NCBI GenBank assembly: GCA_947044405.1
Contig: CAMRHE010000021.1
Location: 10,958,501-11,022,500, forward strand
Reading direction: 5' to 3'
Length of the DNA: 64,000 nt
DNA from: Leptodactylus fallax
Lineage: Eukaryota > Chordata > Amphibia > Anura > Leptodactylidae
A model generated the notes under the pieces. It worked only from the letters and a program-made list of their open reading frames with translations. It did no database searches and was not told where the DNA came from. A program made the position numbers and the translations under genes. Below, piece after piece: positions 33,982-45,451 of the stretch. The first letter of the stretch is position 1; the number at the start of each line of letters is the position of its first letter.

Positions 33982-35575
33982 CAGTGGGGAAAAAAGTATT
34001 TAGTCAGCCACAAATTGTGCAAATTCTCCCACTTAAAAAGATGAGAGAGGCCTGTAATTGACATCATAGGTAGACCTCAACTATGAGAGACAAAATGAGA
34101 AAACAAATCCAGAAAATCACATTGTCTGATTTTTTAAGAATTTATTTGCAAATTATGGTGGAAAATAAGTATTTGGTCACCTACAAACAAGCAAGATTTC
34201 TGGCTCTCACAGACCTGTAACTTCTTCTTTAAGAGGCTCCTCTGTCCTCCACTCATTACCTGTAGTAATGGCACCTGTTTGAAATTGTTATCAGTATAAA
34301 AGACACAACCTCAAACAGTCACACTCCAAACTCCACTATGGTGAAGACCAAAGAGCTGTGGAAGGACACCAGAAACAAAATTGTAGACCTGCACCAGGTT
34401 GGGAAGACTGAATCTGCAATAGGCAAGCAGCTTGGTGTGAAGAAATCAACAGTGGGAGCAATAATTAGAAAATGGAAGACATACAAGACCACTGATAATC
34501 TCCCTCCATCAGGGGCTCCACGCAAGATCTCATCCCGTGGGGTGAAAATGATCACAAGAACGGTGAACAAAAATCCCAGAACCACACGGGGTGACCTAGT
34601 GAATGACCTGCAGAAATCTGGGACTAACGTAACAAAGGCTACCGTCAGTAACACACTATACCACCAGGGACTGAGATCCTGCAGTGCCAGACGTGTCCCC
34701 CTGCTTAAGCTAGTACATATCCAGGCCCGTCTGAAGTTTGCTAGAGAGCATTTGGATGTTCCAGAAGAGTATTGGGAGAATGTCATATGGTCAGATGAAA
34801 CCAAAGTAGAACTGTTTGGTAGAAACACAACTCGTCGTGTTTGGAGGAGAGTGAATGCTGAGTTGCAGCCAAAGAACACCATACCTACTGTGAAGCATGG
34901 GGGTTGCAACATCATGCTTTGGGGCTGTTTCTCTGCAAAGGGACCAGGACGACTGATCCGTGTACATGAAAGAATGAATGGGGCCATGTATCGTGAGATT
35001 TTGAGTGCAAACCTCCTTCCATCAGCAAGGGCATTGAAGATGAAATGTGGCTGGGTCTTTCAGCATGACAATGATCTCAAGCACACTGCCAGGGCAACGA
35101 AGGAGTGGCTTCGTAAGAAGCATTTCAAGGTCCTGGAGTGGCCTAGCCAGTCTCCAGATCTCAACCCCATAGAAAACCTTTGGAAGGAGTTGAAAGTCCG
35201 TGTTGGCCAGCGACAGCCCCAAAACATCACTGCTCTAGAGGAGATCTGCATGGAGGAATGGGCCAACATACCAGCAACAGTGTGTGCCAACCTTGTGAAG
35301 ACTTACAGAAAATGTTTGACCTCTGCCATTGCCAACAAAAGATATAAAACAAAGTATTGAAATGAACTTTTGTTATTGACCAAATACTTATTTTCCACCA
35401 TAATTTGCAAATAAATTCTTTAAAAATCAGACAATGTGATTTTCTGGATTTGTTTTCTCATTTTGTCTCTCCTAGTTGAGGTCTACCTATGATGTCAATT
35501 ACAGGCCGGCCTCATCTTTTTAAGTGGGAGAACTAGCACAATTGGTGGCTGACTAAATACCTTTTTTCCCCACTG
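33982..35575 (+). mobile_element. Complete Tc1 family B element, copy 1
   Basis: Inverted ends CAGTGGGGAAAAAAGTATTT are flanked by TA (33980-33981 and 35576-35577). The 1594-bp body carries long terminal repeats (GCCACAAATTGTGCAA, AAAAAGATGAGAGAGGCCTG, TTATTTGCAAATTATGGTGG repeated in inverse at the right) and one uninterrupted transposase. It inserted in LINE sequence, which is the older element. A damaged copy lies at 41060-42660. Confidence 0.93.
34338..35360 (+). CDS. Tc1 transposase, intact 340-aa frame
   Basis: This DDE transposase cuts the element out and inserts it at TA. The N-terminal paired-like helix-turn-helix spans roughly residues 1-110 ([19 protein letters not shown], then [12 protein letters not shown]). 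The DDE domain has Asp in [13 protein letters not shown], Asp in [17 protein letters not shown] and Glu in [11 protein letters not shown], 34 residues after the second Asp (DD34E). The usual DPKH is DLKH here, a Pro-to-Leu change next to the catalytic Asp, and HGGCN replaces HGGGN. Length (about 340 aa) and start (MVKTKELW) match the family. No stop or frameshift is present, so expression is possible; activity is untested. Confidence 0.95.
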   Translation: MVKTKELWKDTRNKIVDLHQVGKTESAIGKQLGVKKSTVGAIIRKWKTYKTTDNLPPSGAPRKISSRGVKMITRTVNKNPRTTRGDLVNDLQKSGTNVTKATVSNTLYHQGLRSCSARRVPLLKLVHIQARLKFAREHLDVPEEYWENVIWSDETKVELFGRNTTRRVWRRVNAELQPKNTIPTVKHGGCNIMLWGCFSAKGPGRLIRVHERMNGAMYREILSANLLPSARALKMKCGWVFQHDNDLKHTARATKEWLRKKHFKVLEWPSQSPDLNPIENLWKELKVRVGQRQPQNITALEEICMEEWANIPATVCANLVKTYRKCLTSAIANKRYKTKY

Positions 35576-35672
35576 TATATAGCTCGGTATCATCAGCATA
35601 AAAATGGTATTGAAAGCCAAATCTGCTGATGGTTTGTCCAATTGGGGCTGTGTACAGAGAGAAGAGGAGGGG

Positions 35673-35687
35673 TTTGACTTGCAACTA
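35673..35687. repeat. Left half of a palindromic target split by two Tc1 elements
   Basis: TTTGACTTGCAAC plus TA at 35673-35687 is the exact inverse of TA plus GTTGCAAGTCAAA at 38547-38561. Removing the two Tc1 elements between them leaves a 28-bp perfect palindrome centred on TA. Confidence 0.75.
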
Positions 35688-36964
35688 TTTAGCATATGAT
35701 TAGTTATGCAGATTCATGTAACTGCATTGTTACTGTTTTGCTCCTGGTAGTGGAAAAATCTTTTTATTCTTGAATACTACAAATTACAACCTTTTCTCAC
35801 ATTCTCTAATAGCTCAGTGTGTTATTAGGTTGATTCCCAAGAGAAAAGTCACTGGTTCAAATCAAAGATCAGCCATGAAGAAGATTTCCCAAGAAAAGAG
35901 AAACAGCATCATCCATCTCAACGATAGTGGTCTCTTGGTCAAGAAAATTGCCAAACATGTAAGTGCCATGACAGTTAGAAGAATATGAAATTAAATCCAT
36001 CCATCCATTGAAAAGCCAAGAGGTGGACTTCCAGGCAAAATATCGGAGTTAACAAGTCGACTAATCACAAGGTCTATCAGTTCTGGTGCGACAAATACAG
36101 CAGTGGAGGTAGTTCGTATGCTTCGTAATGGTGTGATCAAAGATGTGCATGCAAGCACCGTATAACGCGCGTTACACAAGCCTGGAATGGTGGCCCGAAA
36201 AAAGGTGAAGAAGCCTTGACTGCAATATCGTCACAAGAAAGGTTGGCTTGAGTTTGCAAAAAAGTACGAAACGTGGACAGTAGAAGATTGGAAATGGGTG
36301 ATTTGGAGTGATGAAACGAAAGTCAATAGACTGGGCTCTGATGGGTGCAAATGGGTCTAGAAGAAACAAGGGAAAAGGGGGCTAACAGATCGAAAAATTG
36401 AAGGAACTGTCAAGTCTATTGGAGGAAGCCTGATGATATGTAGATGTTTGGCAGCCAAAGGTGTTGAATACTTGACTGGGGGGTTTCAATGCTGAGCTAT
36501 ATGTGAGTATCCTACAAGACGAGTAACTTTGTACACTCAAGTACTATGGGTATGAAAAAGATGACATAGTGTCCCAGCAGGACAACGATCTGAAGCATAC
36601 ATCGAGATTAGCGAAGAAATGGTTCAATGACAATGAAGTAAATGTTCTGGATTAGTTCCCCCCTCCCCCCCGACCTCAACTCAATTGAACACTTGTGGGT
36701 AAAGTTGAAGAAAAAGGTGTATTTGTACTCAAGTGAGCCGACCAGTATGAACCAACATTGGGAACGTGTAGAAGAGACCTGGGATCAGATTTCGGTCAAG
36801 ACATGCTTGAATCTGATCAAGAGCATGCCCAGAAGGATTCAAGCAGTGTTGAAAGCCAAAGGTGGATTTACAAAATAATAAAAAATTTAATTTAGATTTT
36901 TAGGAGCAAAACAGTAACAATGCAGTTACATGACAAAAATCTGCATAACTAATCATATGTTAAA
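35688..36964 (+). mobile_element. Tc1 family C element, degenerate
   Basis: Left TTTAGCATATGATTAGTTAT and the reverse at the right (ATAACTAATCATATGTTAAA) form terminal inverted repeats, with a subterminal CTGCATTGTTACTGTTTTGC copy on each side. TA precedes (35686-35687); AA (36965-36966) follows and joins the next Tc1. The transposase is broken. Confidence 0.8.
35875..36878 (+). pseudogene. Tc1 family C transposase, several stops
   Basis: Recognisable along its length: MKKISQEKRNSIIHLND with [35 protein letters not shown] (first Asp), QQDNDLKHTSRLAKKWF (second Asp) and PPDLNSIEHLWVKLK (Glu). C-terminal KSMPRRIQAVLKAKGG is typical of one Tc1 subgroup. Multiple stops and frameshifts (for example after VRRI at 35986 and before FPPSPPD at 36654) disable it. 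The catalytic residues are still present in fragments. Confidence 0.85.
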
Positions 36965-36966
36965 AA

Positions 36967-38546
36967 CACTACTTCAAAAGTTTAAAAATTTCCTTATTTT
37001 TGAAAGAAAAGCACAGTTTTTTTCAATGAAGATAACATTAAATGAATCAGAAATACACTCTATACATTGTTAATGTGGTAAATGACTATTCTAGCTGCAA
37101 ACATCTGGTTTTTAATGCAATATCTACATACCAGCAACCATCACTTCAGTGTTCTAATGGTACATTGTGTTTGCTAACTGTGTAAGAAGGCTAATGGATG
37201 TTTAGAAAACTCTTGAAAACACTTGTGCAAGTATGTTAGCACAGCTGAAAACAGTTTTGCTGGTTAGAGAAGCTATAAAACTGACCTTCCTTTGAGCTAG
37301 TTGAGAATCTGGAGCATTACATTTGTTGGTTCGATTAAACTCTCAAAATGGCCAGAAAAAGAGAACTTTCATGTGAAACTTGACAGTCTATTCTTGTTTT
37401 TAGAAATGAAGGCTATTCCATGTGAGAAATTGCCAAGAAACTGAAGATTTCCTACAACGGTGTGCACTACTCCCTTCAGAGGACGGCACAAACAAGCTCT
37501 AACCAGAGTAGAAAGAGAAGTGGGAGGCCCCGCTGCACAACTGAGCAACAAGACAGGTACATTAGAGTCTATAGTTTGAGAAATCGACGCCTCACAGGTC
37601 CTCAACTGGCAGCTTCATTAAATAGTACCCGCAAAACGCCAGTGTCAACGTTTACAGTGAAGAGGCGACTCAGGGATGCTGGCCTTCAGGGCAGAGTGGC
37701 CAAGAAAAAGCCATATCTGAGACTGGCTAATAAAAGATTAATATGGGCAAAAGAACACAGACATTGGATAGAGGAAGTTTGGAGAAAAGTGTTATGGACA
37801 GACAAATTGAAGTTTGAGGTGTTTGGATTACACAGAAGAACATTTGTGAGACGCAGAACAACTGAAAAGATGCTGGAAGAGCGCCTGACGCCATCTGTCA
37901 AGCATGGTGGAAGTAATGTGATGGTCTGGGGTTACTTTGGTGCTGGTAAAGTGGGAGATTTGTACAAGGTAAAAGGGATTTTGAATAAGGAAGGCTAACA
38001 TTCCATTTTGCAACGCCATGCCATACCCTGTGGACAGCACTTGATTGGAGTCAATTTCATCCTACAACAGGACAATGACCCAAAGCACACCTCCAAATTA
38101 TGCAAGAACTATTTTGGGAAGAAGCAGGCAGCTGGTATTCTATCTATAATGGAGTGGCCAGCGCAGTCACCAGATCTCAACCCCATTGAGCTGTTGTGGG
38201 AGCAGCTTGACCGTATGGTACGCAAAAAGTGCCCATCAAGCCAATCCAACTTGTGGGAGGGGCTTCTGGAAGCATGGAGTGAAATTTCTCCAGATTACCT
38301 CAGCAAATTAATAGCTAGAATGCCAAAGGTCTGCAATGCTGTAATTGCTGCAAATGAGCATTCTTTGACGAAAGCAAAGTTTGAAGGAGAAAATTATTAT
38401 TTCAAATAAAAATCATTGTTTCTAATCTTGTCAATGTTTTGACTATATTTTCTATTCATTTTGCAACTCATTTGATAAATAAAAGTGTGAGTTTTCATGG
38501 AAAACACAAAATTGTCTGGGTGACCCAAAACTTTTGAATGGTAGTG
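36967..38546 (+). mobile_element. Tc1 family D element, copy 1
   Basis: The right end AAACTTTTGAATGGTAGTG is followed by TA (38547-38548). The left end CACTACTTCAAAAGTTT is less exact and starts directly after the family C element. Copy 2 at 63803 shows the same right end in reverse. Length of 1.58 kb is normal for the family. Confidence 0.88.
37348..38409 (+). pseudogene. Tc1 family D transposase, three nonsense codons
   Basis: The reading frame stays constant for 354 codons from MARKRELSCET but contains TGA at 37381, TGA at 37423 and TAA at 37996. HTH region: EIAKKLKISYNGVHYSLQ and RKRSGRPRCT. DDE region: VLWTDKLKFEVFG (first Asp), [14 protein letters not shown] (second Asp) and [14 protein letters not shown] (Glu). 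All three breaks look like point mutations, with no frameshift, so it is a relatively well-preserved dead copy. Confidence 0.92.
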
Positions 38547-38561
38547 TAGTTGCAAGTCAAA
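38547..38561. repeat. Right half of the palindromic Tc1 target
   Basis: TA plus GTTGCAAGTCAAA, exact inverse of 35673-35687. It also shows that no long stretch of target DNA was lost here. Confidence 0.75.
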
Positions 38562-39440
38562 TTTACGTAAGAGATAGCCAAGATGATTGTCCATAAAATG
38601 ATGAGATATGGAGCCTAAAAGTCAAAAGCTCAAAACATTGTTACCCTTTCGCTCTCCAGTGTATGTTATATGTTACTATTACTGATGTAATGTGTTGTCA
38701 TCATATCTGTCGACTAAGCCATTTTACCTATTGGATTTGATTTTAGGGTTCCTGTTTACATGCTCATGTTCCCTATATCTCCACCCCATGGTTTTCACTT
38801 TCTCCTATGAGGAATCTTCCTAAATTATCCACCTAAGAATCTAGCCAACGTGCATTAAACTGCCACACATCTCGTCCTACTTTATTCTTTCTTTCACTGT
38901 TCTTTTTTCACCCGTTATCTTGCTCTCACTTCTTACTTTTTTTCTGATGAATCTCTTTATGAGGAAGCATTTACATGTAGTGTTTGTCCTGCAAACCCAC
39001 CTTTACTTAAATAAGTCTTTCAAATTATCCAGCCCATGGTTCCTAACTTCCTAACATAGATTTACATTCTAACCAAAAATCCAGGGGCATTAGTATACTG
39101 ATCTGTCCTTCCCTTCCATGGGAATTTCTCACACTTATGGGGATGAATGATCTTTACCTATTTAAAAACAGGGAAAATCTGGAAGTTCCTATATGTTTTT
39201 CAAAAAATAGTCTCTAAGCACAGCAGACAGAATTACCTACCCCTGTGCTTCACAGTCCACTGTCACCTAGTCAACAGGATTAATTTCCTAAATTGTTCTA
39301 TCCCCTATAAATCATCCCCTTATTGCTAAAACATTTTGAAGTCAATGAGCTATACTCAGCCTTTACCTCATTTCTATGGGTTGGCAAGCATCCTTGGATT
39401 GTGATTAGGAAACTCATGTTCCCCAAAAAATGGTTGGTGG
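38562..39440. other. No gene recognised
   Basis: AT-rich sequence without coding features, RNA gene or terminal repeats. LINE similarity does not continue beyond the palindrome. Confidence 0.45.
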
Positions 39441-39484
39441 GGGGTGGGGTGTGTGGGGCTCACCTATCCTTGGCGTCATGTTAT

Positions 39485-40545
39485 ATTCTGTGAGGCCACT
39501 TTGAAGCATTATACAGGGATCCCCTCTGGAGAGCATATTATACCGTGTGGGGCCAACGTGGAGCATTATATTGGGGGGCCCTCTGGAGAGCATATTATAC
39601 TGTTTTGGGCCTCTGTGGAGCATTATACTGGGGTAACCTCTCTGAGCAGTATATTATACTGTGTGGAGGCCATTCTGGAGCATGTTATACTATGTAGGGT
39701 CACCGTGGAGCATTATTCTGGGGGGGCCATCTGCAGAGCATATTATATTGTATGGCACAACTGTGGGGCAATATTCGGGGGGGGAACTAAGGAGCATTAT
39801 ACTAGGGGACCCTCTGGGGAGCATATTATACTGTGTGGGGCCTACTTTGTAGCATTATACTGGGGGGACGCTCTGGGGAGCATAATATATTGCGTGGGGC
39901 CAGTGTGGAGTAAAATACTGGGGGAGCACTGTGGAGCATTATACAAGGGGGGGCCCTCTGGGGAGCATATTATACTATGGGCCACTGTGGAGCTTTATAC
40001 TGGGGGGAAGGGGCAGTGTGGGGAGCCTATTATACTGTGTGGGGCCACTGTGGAGTGTATTATATTGTGTTGGGCTTCTCGGGAGCATATTATACTCCGG
40101 GGCTTGTAGAGCATTATACTGGAGGGACTGTGGGGAGCATATTATATTGTGGGGGACCACTGTGGATCATTCTACTGGGGGAACCCCTCTGGGGAGTATA
40201 GTATATTGTGTGAAGGTTATTGTGGAGCATGTTATACTGTGTTAGGTTATATTATACTATATGGAGCATATTATATCGTGTGGGGCTGCTGGGGAGCATA
40301 TTGTACTGTCTGGGGCCACTAAGGTGTAGTATACTGTGTGGGCCACTGTGGAGTATTATACTCTGTGGAGCCTTATATACCATATGGGGCCACTATGGGG
40401 GGCTCAGGGGAGCATTTTATTCTCTGTGGGGCCACTGTGGAGCATTATATACCATGTGGAGAAACTGTGGAGGGCTCAGGGGAGCATTTTATACTGTGGA
40501 GCATTATATACCATGCGGAGCATTATACTGTGGGGGGGGGGCTCA
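39485..40545. repeat. Minisatellite array 5, ~31/62-bp units
   Basis: Alternates GAGCATATTATACTGTGTGG-GGCC and GAGCATTATACTGGGGGG-CCCTCT, so the real period is about 60-62 bp, a dimer of the ~31-bp unit. Units are diverged. Multiple overlapping open frames here have no biological support. Confidence 0.75.
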
Positions 40546-41059
40546 AAATTCCTGCTGGCAGCCCTGTGTGCTATGTCTGCATCAAAGCTCCCTCACTATA
40601 ATCTTGCACATACGTGTATTGCTCCACGGCCATGTCATTCTCCATATAGTACTGTGCATGAACTGTACATGGAGTTATTGGGGCCTGCCTACTGGGAACA
40701 TACTCAGTAACACCAGATAGTCAGCACATATGTAAGACTTCAGTGAAGGAGCCGTGGTGTAGGCTATTAGCAGGAAGCTATTGGGTGGGGCCCCAGGATA
40801 AGTTCCTCTGGTGGACCTAAGGCCCTTCAGTCCGACACTGTATAACGGAGAACTATTATATATAAGGGTGGGTTACTATATATAATTGGGAAACTTAAAT
40901 ATGAGGGGGCTATTATAAGGGGGAACTATTATTTATAAGACGGGCTATTATTTATAAGGGGGAACTATTTATAAGAGGCCTATAAAAAGGGGGAAACTAT
41001 TATATATAAGGCATCTATTATAAGGGGAGAGCTATTATTTATAAGAGGGGAACTATTTA

Positions 41060-42660
41060 CAGTGGGGAAAAAAAGTATTTATATTTATAGTCAGCCACCA
41101 ATTGTGCAAGTTCTCCCACTTAAAAAGATGAAAGAAGCCTGTAATTGACATCATAGGTAGACCTCAACTATGAGAGACAAAATGAGAAAACAAATCCAGA
41201 AAAATCACGTTGTCTGATTTTTAAAGAATTTATTTGCAAATTATGGTGGAAAATAAGTATTTTGTCAATAACAAAAGTTCATCTCAATACTTTGTTATAT
41301 ATCCTTTGTTGGCAATGACAGAGGTCAAACGTTTTCTGTAAGTCTTCACAAGGTTGGCACACACTGTTGCTGGTATGTTGGCTCATTCCTCCATTCAGAT
41401 CTCCTCTAGAGCAGTGATGTTTTGGGGCTGTCGCTGGGCAACACGGACTTTCAACTCCTTCCAAAGGTTTTCTATGGGGTTGAGATCTGGAGACTGGCTA
41501 GGCCGCTCCAGGACCTTGAAATATTTCTTACGAAGCCATTCCTTCGTTGCCCTGGGATCATTGTCATGCTGAAAGACCCAGCCACGTTTCATCTTCAATG
41601 CCCTTGCTGATGGAAGGATGTTTGCACTCAAAATCTCACGATACATGACCCCGTTCATTCTTTCATGTACACGGATTTGTCGTCCTGGTCCCTTTGCAGA
41701 GAAACAGCCCCAAAGCATAATGTTGCCACCCCCCATGCTTCACAGTAGGTATGGTGTTCTTTGGATGCGACTCAGCATTCACTCTCCTTCAAACACGAAG
41801 AGTTGTGTTTCTACCAAACAGTTCTACTTTGGTTTCATCTGACCATATGACATTCTCCCAATACTCTTCTGGAACATCCAAATGCTCTCTAGCAAACTTC
41901 AGACGGGCCCCGATATGTACTGGCTTAAGCAGGAAGACACATCTGGCATTGCAGGATCTGAGTCCCTGGCGGCGTAGTGTGTTACTGACGGTAGCCTTTG
42001 TTACATTAGCCCCAGCTTTCTGCAGGTCATTCACTAGGTCCCCCCGTGTGGTTCTGGGATTATTGCTCACCGTTCTTGTGATCATTTTGACCCCACGGGA
42101 TGAGATCTTGCATGGAACCCCTGATCGAGGGAGATTATCAGTGGTCTTGTATGTCTTCCATTTTCTAATTATTGCTCCCACAGTTGATTTCTTCATACCA
42201 AGCTGCTTGCCTATTGCAGATTCAGTCTTCCCAACCTGGTGCAGGTCTACAATTTTGTTTCTGTTGTCCTCCCACAGCTCTGTGGTCTTCACCATAGTTG
42301 AATTTGGAGTGTGACTGTTTCAGGTTGTGGACAGGTGTCTTTTTTACTGATAACAATTTCAAACAGGTGCCATTACTACAGGTAATGAGTGGAGGACAGA
42401 GGAGCCTCTTAAAGAAGAAGTTACAGGTCTGTGAGAGCCAGAAATCTTGCTTGTTTGTAGGTGACCAAATACTTATTTTCCACCATAATTTGCAAATGAA
42501 TTCTTAAAAAATCAGACAATGTGATTTTCTAGATATGTTTTCTCATTTTGTCTCTCATAGTTGAGGTCTACCTATGATGTCAATTACAGGCCTCTCTCAT
42601 CTTTTTAAGTGGGAGAACTTGCACAATTGGTGGCTGACTAAATACTTTTTTTCCCCACTG
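41060..42660 (-). mobile_element. Tc1 family B, copy 2, inserted in hAT 'A'
   Basis: CAGTGGGGAAAAAAAGTATT at the left and the mirror at the right, with TA at 41058-41059 and 42661-42662. Same family as 33982-35575, opposite orientation. A short local duplication (TTTATATTTATAG) lies in the left inverted repeat. Confidence 0.92.
41280..42295 (-). pseudogene. Tc1 family B transposase, broken copy
   Basis: Minus strand: 42295-41789 encodes [20 protein letters not shown] through [20 protein letters not shown] (HTH and first catalytic Asp). A frameshift then moves to 41736-41395 with [29 protein letters not shown] (part of the DPKHTAR segment deleted after the second Asp) and [11 protein letters not shown] (Glu). 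A stop follows LEEI, and the remaining C-terminus ([15 protein letters not shown]) lies beyond it. Compared with the intact copy at 34338 it carries a frameshift, an in-frame deletion of about four codons and a nonsense codon. Inactive. Confidence 0.9.
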
Positions 42661-43424
42661 TATAAGGGGGGTATAAATGTTAAGTGGGCTTATTTATAAA
42701 GGGGGCTATTAGTGATAATGGGGACTATTATTTATAAGGGTAACTTATTTATGAGAGGGCTATTATTAATAAGGAAGCGGTATTATTTTTACGGGGTGAC
42801 TGTTACTGATACAGGGCACTATTTATCATTTATAAGGGAGCTATTACTAATAAAAATGCATTTTTATTTATATGCAGGGCCTATTATTTATAAGGAGACG
42901 CTATAATAACTGATGACTGGGTGCAAAAATCTATTAGGTGGTGCAAAGGTGCTCATTTGAATTGTGTGTGGGAAAATGGGGGTTGTTATTACTTTTTTGT
43001 TGGCAGAAAGGAGGCGTTATTATAGGGGTTGCCAATGGAAGACGATGGTGTTGTTTGCATATCAGCATTTGGAGCCCCGCTTTTAATTTTGCCCAGGGCC
43101 CCACTTTGTCTAAAACCGGCCCTGCCTATAACTGAGGTCCTCCAAGGCCCTTATCAATTTTGTGGCCCTCCGTTGAACTTTTTCCAACTATCAGACATCT
43201 TTTCTACAAACTGAACTGCATATTCCAGATGGCGCCGCACCACTGATTTATATAGTGGTAATATTACTTGTCCCACAAGTCCGTACTCCTTTTAATACAT
43301 GATAATTTCCTACTGGCCTTAGAAACAGGTGATTGACATTGCATGCTGTTATTTAATCTATGATCTACAAGTACTCCCAGGTCTTTCTCTACCAGTGACT
43401 CTCCCAACTTTACTCCCTCTAGGA

Positions 43425-45451
43425 CCGTGATGGCGAACCTATGGAACGCGTGCCAGAGAGGGCATGCAGAGCCCTCTCAGTTACCACGCGTGCTGTCACC
43501 ATGATCGCTCACTTATGGGGAATCCGGTACAGGATTCCCTGTTAGTGAGCAATCGCTTCTTTCAGCTGTATGTGCAAATGCACATACAGCTGAGCTGTCA
43601 GTGTAGGCAGCAAGTCCGCGGCTTACACTGATTGCAGAGTGTAACCTCTGACCTGACGCAGGCGTGATGTCGTAAGTCATCAGCGTGCGATCAGAAGAAG
43701 GAGGATGCTCTTCGTGGGACTGCAGCTCTTAGTGAGACTAGGTAAGTAGCATAAACTACTGTGTGGGGGCCTACTGTGAAGCATAAACTACTGTGTGGGG
43801 GCCCACTGTGGAGAATATACTACTGTGTGGGGCCCCACTGTGAAGCAAAAACTACTGTGTGGGGGCTCACTGTGAAGCATAAACTACTATGTGGGGGCCC
43901 ACTGTGGAGCATATACTACTGTGTGGGAGCCTACTGTGAAGCATAAACTACTGTGTGGGGGCCCACTGTGGAGCATATACTACTGTGTGGGGCCCCACTG
44001 TGAAGCATATACTGCTGTGTGGGGCCCCACTGTGAAGCATAAACTACTGTGTGGGGGGGCCACTGTGAAGCATATACTACTGTGTGGGGGCGTACTGTGA
44101 AACATAAACTACTGTGTGGGGGCCTACTGTGAAACATAAACTACTGTGTGGGGGCCCGCTGTGAGGCATAAACTACTGTGTGGGGACCCACTGTGAAGCA
44201 TAAACTACTGTGTGGGGGCCCACTGTGAAGCATAAACTACTGTGTGGGGGCCCACTGTGGAGAATATACTACTGTGTGGGGGCCCACTGTGGAGCATAAA
44301 CTACTGTGTGGGGGCCCACTGTGAAGCATATACTACTGTGTGGGGGCTCACTTTGAAGCATAAACTACTGTGTGGGGGCCCACTGTGAAGCATAAACTAC
44401 TGTGTGGGGGCCCACTGTGGAGCATATACTACTGTGTGGGAGCCCACTGTGAAGCATATACTACTGTGTGGGGGCTTACTTTGAAGCATAAACTACTGTG
44501 TGGGGGCCCACTGTGAAGCATAAACTACTGTGTGGGGGCCCACTGTGAAGCATAAACTACTGTGTGGGGGCCCAGTGTGGAGCATATACTACTGTGTGGG
44601 GGCCCACTGTGAAGCATAAACTACTGTGTGGGGGCCCACTGTGGAGCATATACTACTGTGTGGGGGCCCAGTGTGGAGCATATACTACTGTGTGGGGGCC
44701 CAGTGTGAAGCATATACTACTGTGTGGGGGCCCACTGTGGAGCATATACTACTGTGTGTGGGCCCACTGTGAAGCACAAACTACTGTGTGGGGGCCCACT
44801 GTGGAGCATATACTACTGTGTGGGGGCCCACTGTGAAGCATATACTACTGTGTGAGGGCCCACTGTGGAGCATATACTACTGTGTGGGGGCCCACTGTGA
44901 AGCACAAACTACTGTGTGAGGGCCCACTGTGGAGCATATACTACTGAGTGGGGGCCCACTGTGAAGCACAAACTACTGTGTGAGGGCCACTATGGAGCAT
45001 ATAATACTGTGTGGGTGTCCACTGTGGAGCATATAATACTGTGTGGGGGCCACTGTGGCGTGTATAATACTGTGTGGGAGCCACTGTGGGCATATAATAC
45101 TGTATGGGGGCCACTCTGGAGCATATAATACTGCATGGGGGTCACGCTGGAGCATATAATACTGTCTGGGAGCCATTCTGGAGCATATAATACTGTCTGG
45201 GGGCCACTTCGGAGTGAATTGTACTTTCTGGGGGCCACTGTGGAGCGCATTGTACTGTGTGGGGGCCCTTCACTATTTATATCACACAGTATCTGTTTTA
45301 TAGCAGACATGTGATGTTATTACAGGCTGTAATAACATTACATAGTCACTATAAAACAGATCCTGGTTAATTTAAGGTTAAATTGCAGTATTGGCACTTT
45401 GCGATAAATTAGTGGGTTTTTGGAGTTTGGGCACTCGGTCTCTAATCACTG
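43425..45451. mobile_element. hAT-like element 'B' with exact TSD, array 6 inside
   Basis: Left end CCGTGATGGCGAACCTATGG and right end (reversed) CAGTGATTAGAGACCGAGTG are flanked by identical 8-bp CTCTAGGA (43417-43424 and 45452-45459). An 8-bp duplication and CAGTG-type ends define hAT. No transposase; the body is GC-rich unique sequence (43440-43745), the 32-bp array, a small palindrome (45290-45362) and an end segment. It interrupts the minus-strand LINE. Confidence 0.88.
43755..45260. repeat. Minisatellite array 6, 32-bp unit, about 46 copies
   Basis: Very regular 32-bp units: GTGTGGGGGCCCACTGTGAA plus GCATAAACTACT, with variants GGAGCATATACT. Spacing of 32 was checked at 44221 and 44253. 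In reverse this is CACACAGTAGTTTATGCTTC, akin to the CACACAGTATAATG units elsewhere. Toward the right (from about 44990) units become ATAATACTGTGTGGG, nearer the common theme. The long open frames are repeat by-products. Confidence 0.9.

Larger units (their letters stand above)
32785..35672 (-). mobile_element. LINE (L2/CR1-type), 5' truncated, split by a Tc1
   Basis: The minus-strand element runs from RT motif region [13 protein letters not shown] (35672) through the Tc1 insertion to a 3' end with AATATGTTGGCGCTAAAG (about 32790), the typical L2-like tail. The left segment (32785-33290) carries the C-terminus and 3' UTR. The Tc1 at 33982-35575 splits the RT just after the YADD box. 5' truncation is usual for LINEs. 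Confidence 0.75.
33180..35672 (-). pseudogene. LINE reverse transcriptase, interrupted by Tc1 and a stop
   Basis: Minus-strand order: [19 protein letters not shown], then FYADDTELY (motif C) at 35600-35577. After the Tc1 it continues as SSHDITPALLQNTSDCLSAV, LNLSKTELLVFPPS, LGVVFDSYLTFTPHI, SRLYYCNSLLIGLP and LYWLPIHHRIQYKI. A TGA near 33291 (DFS-stop-AAPVLWNAL) precedes SSFKTALKSHLFG, so one nonsense codon splits the C-terminus in frame. Motif A and everything upstream are lost by 5' truncation. Inactive. Confidence 0.85.
39440..43124 (-). mobile_element. hAT-like element 'A', left side truncated, carrying array 5 and a Tc1
   Basis: The right end CCGGCCCTG (43116-43124) preceded by GGGCCCCACTTTGTCTAAAA mirrors the left end of the hAT at 56309. 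The order from right to left is terminus, TTATAAATAATAG-type repeats, AGGCTATTAGCAGGAAGC (40760) and array. This matches the 56.3-kb element in reverse. Tc1 family B copy 2 (41060-42660) is inserted in the TTATAAATA part. No opposite CAGGGCCGG end is present, so the copy is truncated near 39440. Confidence 0.7.

Noticed and set aside
34319..34987. 222-codon minus-strand frame opposite the Tc1 transposase
   Set aside because: It is the antisense shadow of the intact transposase and has no motifs of its own.
39444..40720. Overlapping frames of 60-221 codons in array 5
   Set aside because: Translation gives only GEHIILCGAT-type repetition with no domain. They overlap in several frames at once.
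43761..45128. Long repetitive open frames (KHKLLCGGPLWSIYYC type) on both strands
   Set aside because: They follow a 32-bp array. A period not divisible by 3 cycles frames, and the absence of stops is a by-product of unit sequence, not a gene.
44973..45310. Minus-strand frames YYMLQSGPHTVLYA
   Set aside because: Antisense reading of array 6.
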